A stretch of DNA of 5,500 nucleotides from Candidatus Woesearchaeota archaeon (GTDB lineage Archaea; Nanobdellota; Nanobdellia; SCGC-AAA011-G17; UBA489): assembly GCA_030679025.1 (NCBI GenBank), contig JAUXTV010000156.1, positions 1 through 5,500 on the forward strand, read 5' to 3'. Made by a program: the position numbers and the translations under genes. The notes beneath the pieces are model-generated. The model was not told where the DNA came from and did no database searches. It was given only the letters and a program-made list of their open reading frames with translations. Shown here piece after piece: positions 5,336 to 5,500 of the stretch. Each line of letters starts with the position of its first letter. Position 1 is the stretch's first letter.

Positions 5336-5500
5336 CTCAAAAAACAAAAAGAATGACTGACCAACAGTTAATCCAGTATATGACTGAGCACCATAAAACA
5401 CAATCTCTTAAGGAAATAGAGGCATCAGGCGACCGAAGGATTTATGAAAGATGCTATAAAAGAGGATTGCTTCCAGAATTAGTTGCTGGAGGCATAATTG
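5332..5500 (+). CDS. Start of another shared-domain protein, 3'-partial (56 aa seen)
   Basis: The ATG overlaps the preceding stop (ATGA), and the frame stays open to the window end. The visible residues contain DQQLIQYM (10-17), TQSLKEIE (23-30), RIYERCYKRG (35-44) and LVAGGII (50-56). These line up with LIxYV, the S[IL]xEF element, Y-x-x-C-x-x-R, and LVxEGxLI of the domain in the first and fourth genes, with the segment after the arginine shortened. This copy is closest to the generic form of such small repeats (Y-x-x-x-x-x-RG-L). It is therefore a third member of the same modular family in one operon. Whether more repeats, a second repeat type or the ISLLESLLE tail follow cannot be seen. 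Confidence 0.85.
   Translation, partial: MTQKTKRMTDQQLIQYMTEHHKTQSLKEIEASGDRRIYERCYKRGLLPELVAGGII

Noticed and set aside
1..5500. Alternative genetic code (TGA read as an amino acid)
   Set aside because: TGA ends three genes exactly where a new start with a Shine-Dalgarno occurs, so it behaves as a stop.
1..5500. Borg-type extrachromosomal element, suggested by in-gene tandem DNA repeats
   Set aside because: The units here are 210 bp and diverged, unlike the short perfect repeats reported for Borgs, and no other Borg-specific feature is visible.

Overview
The window is a single, gapless, plus-strand operon fragment from an A+T-rich prokaryote or one of its mobile elements. Arginine is written mostly as AGA, every internal start has a purine-rich Shine-Dalgarno, and TGA acts as an ordinary stop. 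This would fit a low-GC archaeon (for example a DPANN-type genome), a low-GC bacterium, or a large virus or plasmid. There is no rRNA, tRNA or taxonomic marker gene, so the host cannot be fixed from the sequence.

Layout: (1) 1-1149, the 3' part of a gene that enters from outside the window and encodes tandem ~70-residue repeats, five complete here. (2) 1142-1933, an unrecognised soluble 263-aa protein. (3) 1930-4401, an 823-aa protein joining an SNF2-type (superfamily 2) helicase/translocase to a class I SAM-dependent methyltransferase domain. (4) 4394-5335, a 313-aa protein with one copy of the same domain that is repeated in gene 1, then three copies of a different ~75-residue repeat. (5) 5332 to the window end, the start of a further gene that opens with the same domain again. 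Neighbouring genes overlap by 8, 4, 8 and 4 bases, and a Shine-Dalgarno lies inside the end of each preceding gene, so translation is probably coupled. No promoter or terminator is visible.

The central observation is that a helicase-methyltransferase fusion lies inside a cluster of related modular proteins. Genes 1, 4 and 5 share a small domain with the pattern LIxY[VM] ... YxxCxxR ... [FY]LVxEGxLI (looser in gene 5). Genes 1 and 4 also end in the same ISLLESLLE tail, encoded by 23 identical bases. In gene 1 the first 39 bases of each repeat are almost invariant at DNA level while the rest diverges, and different repeats match each other best in different segments. This points to recent duplication and exchange between modules. 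A plausible but unproven reading is that the modular proteins supply nucleic-acid or partner recognition and the fusion supplies translocation and methyl transfer, as in a genome-conflict system (compare the helicase-methyltransferase antirestriction protein DarB of phage P1, or the SNF2-plus-methyltransferase content of DISARM). No nuclease domain is visible, and the methyltransferase lacks the usual DNA N6-adenine/N4-cytosine motif, so it is not a standard restriction-modification locus.
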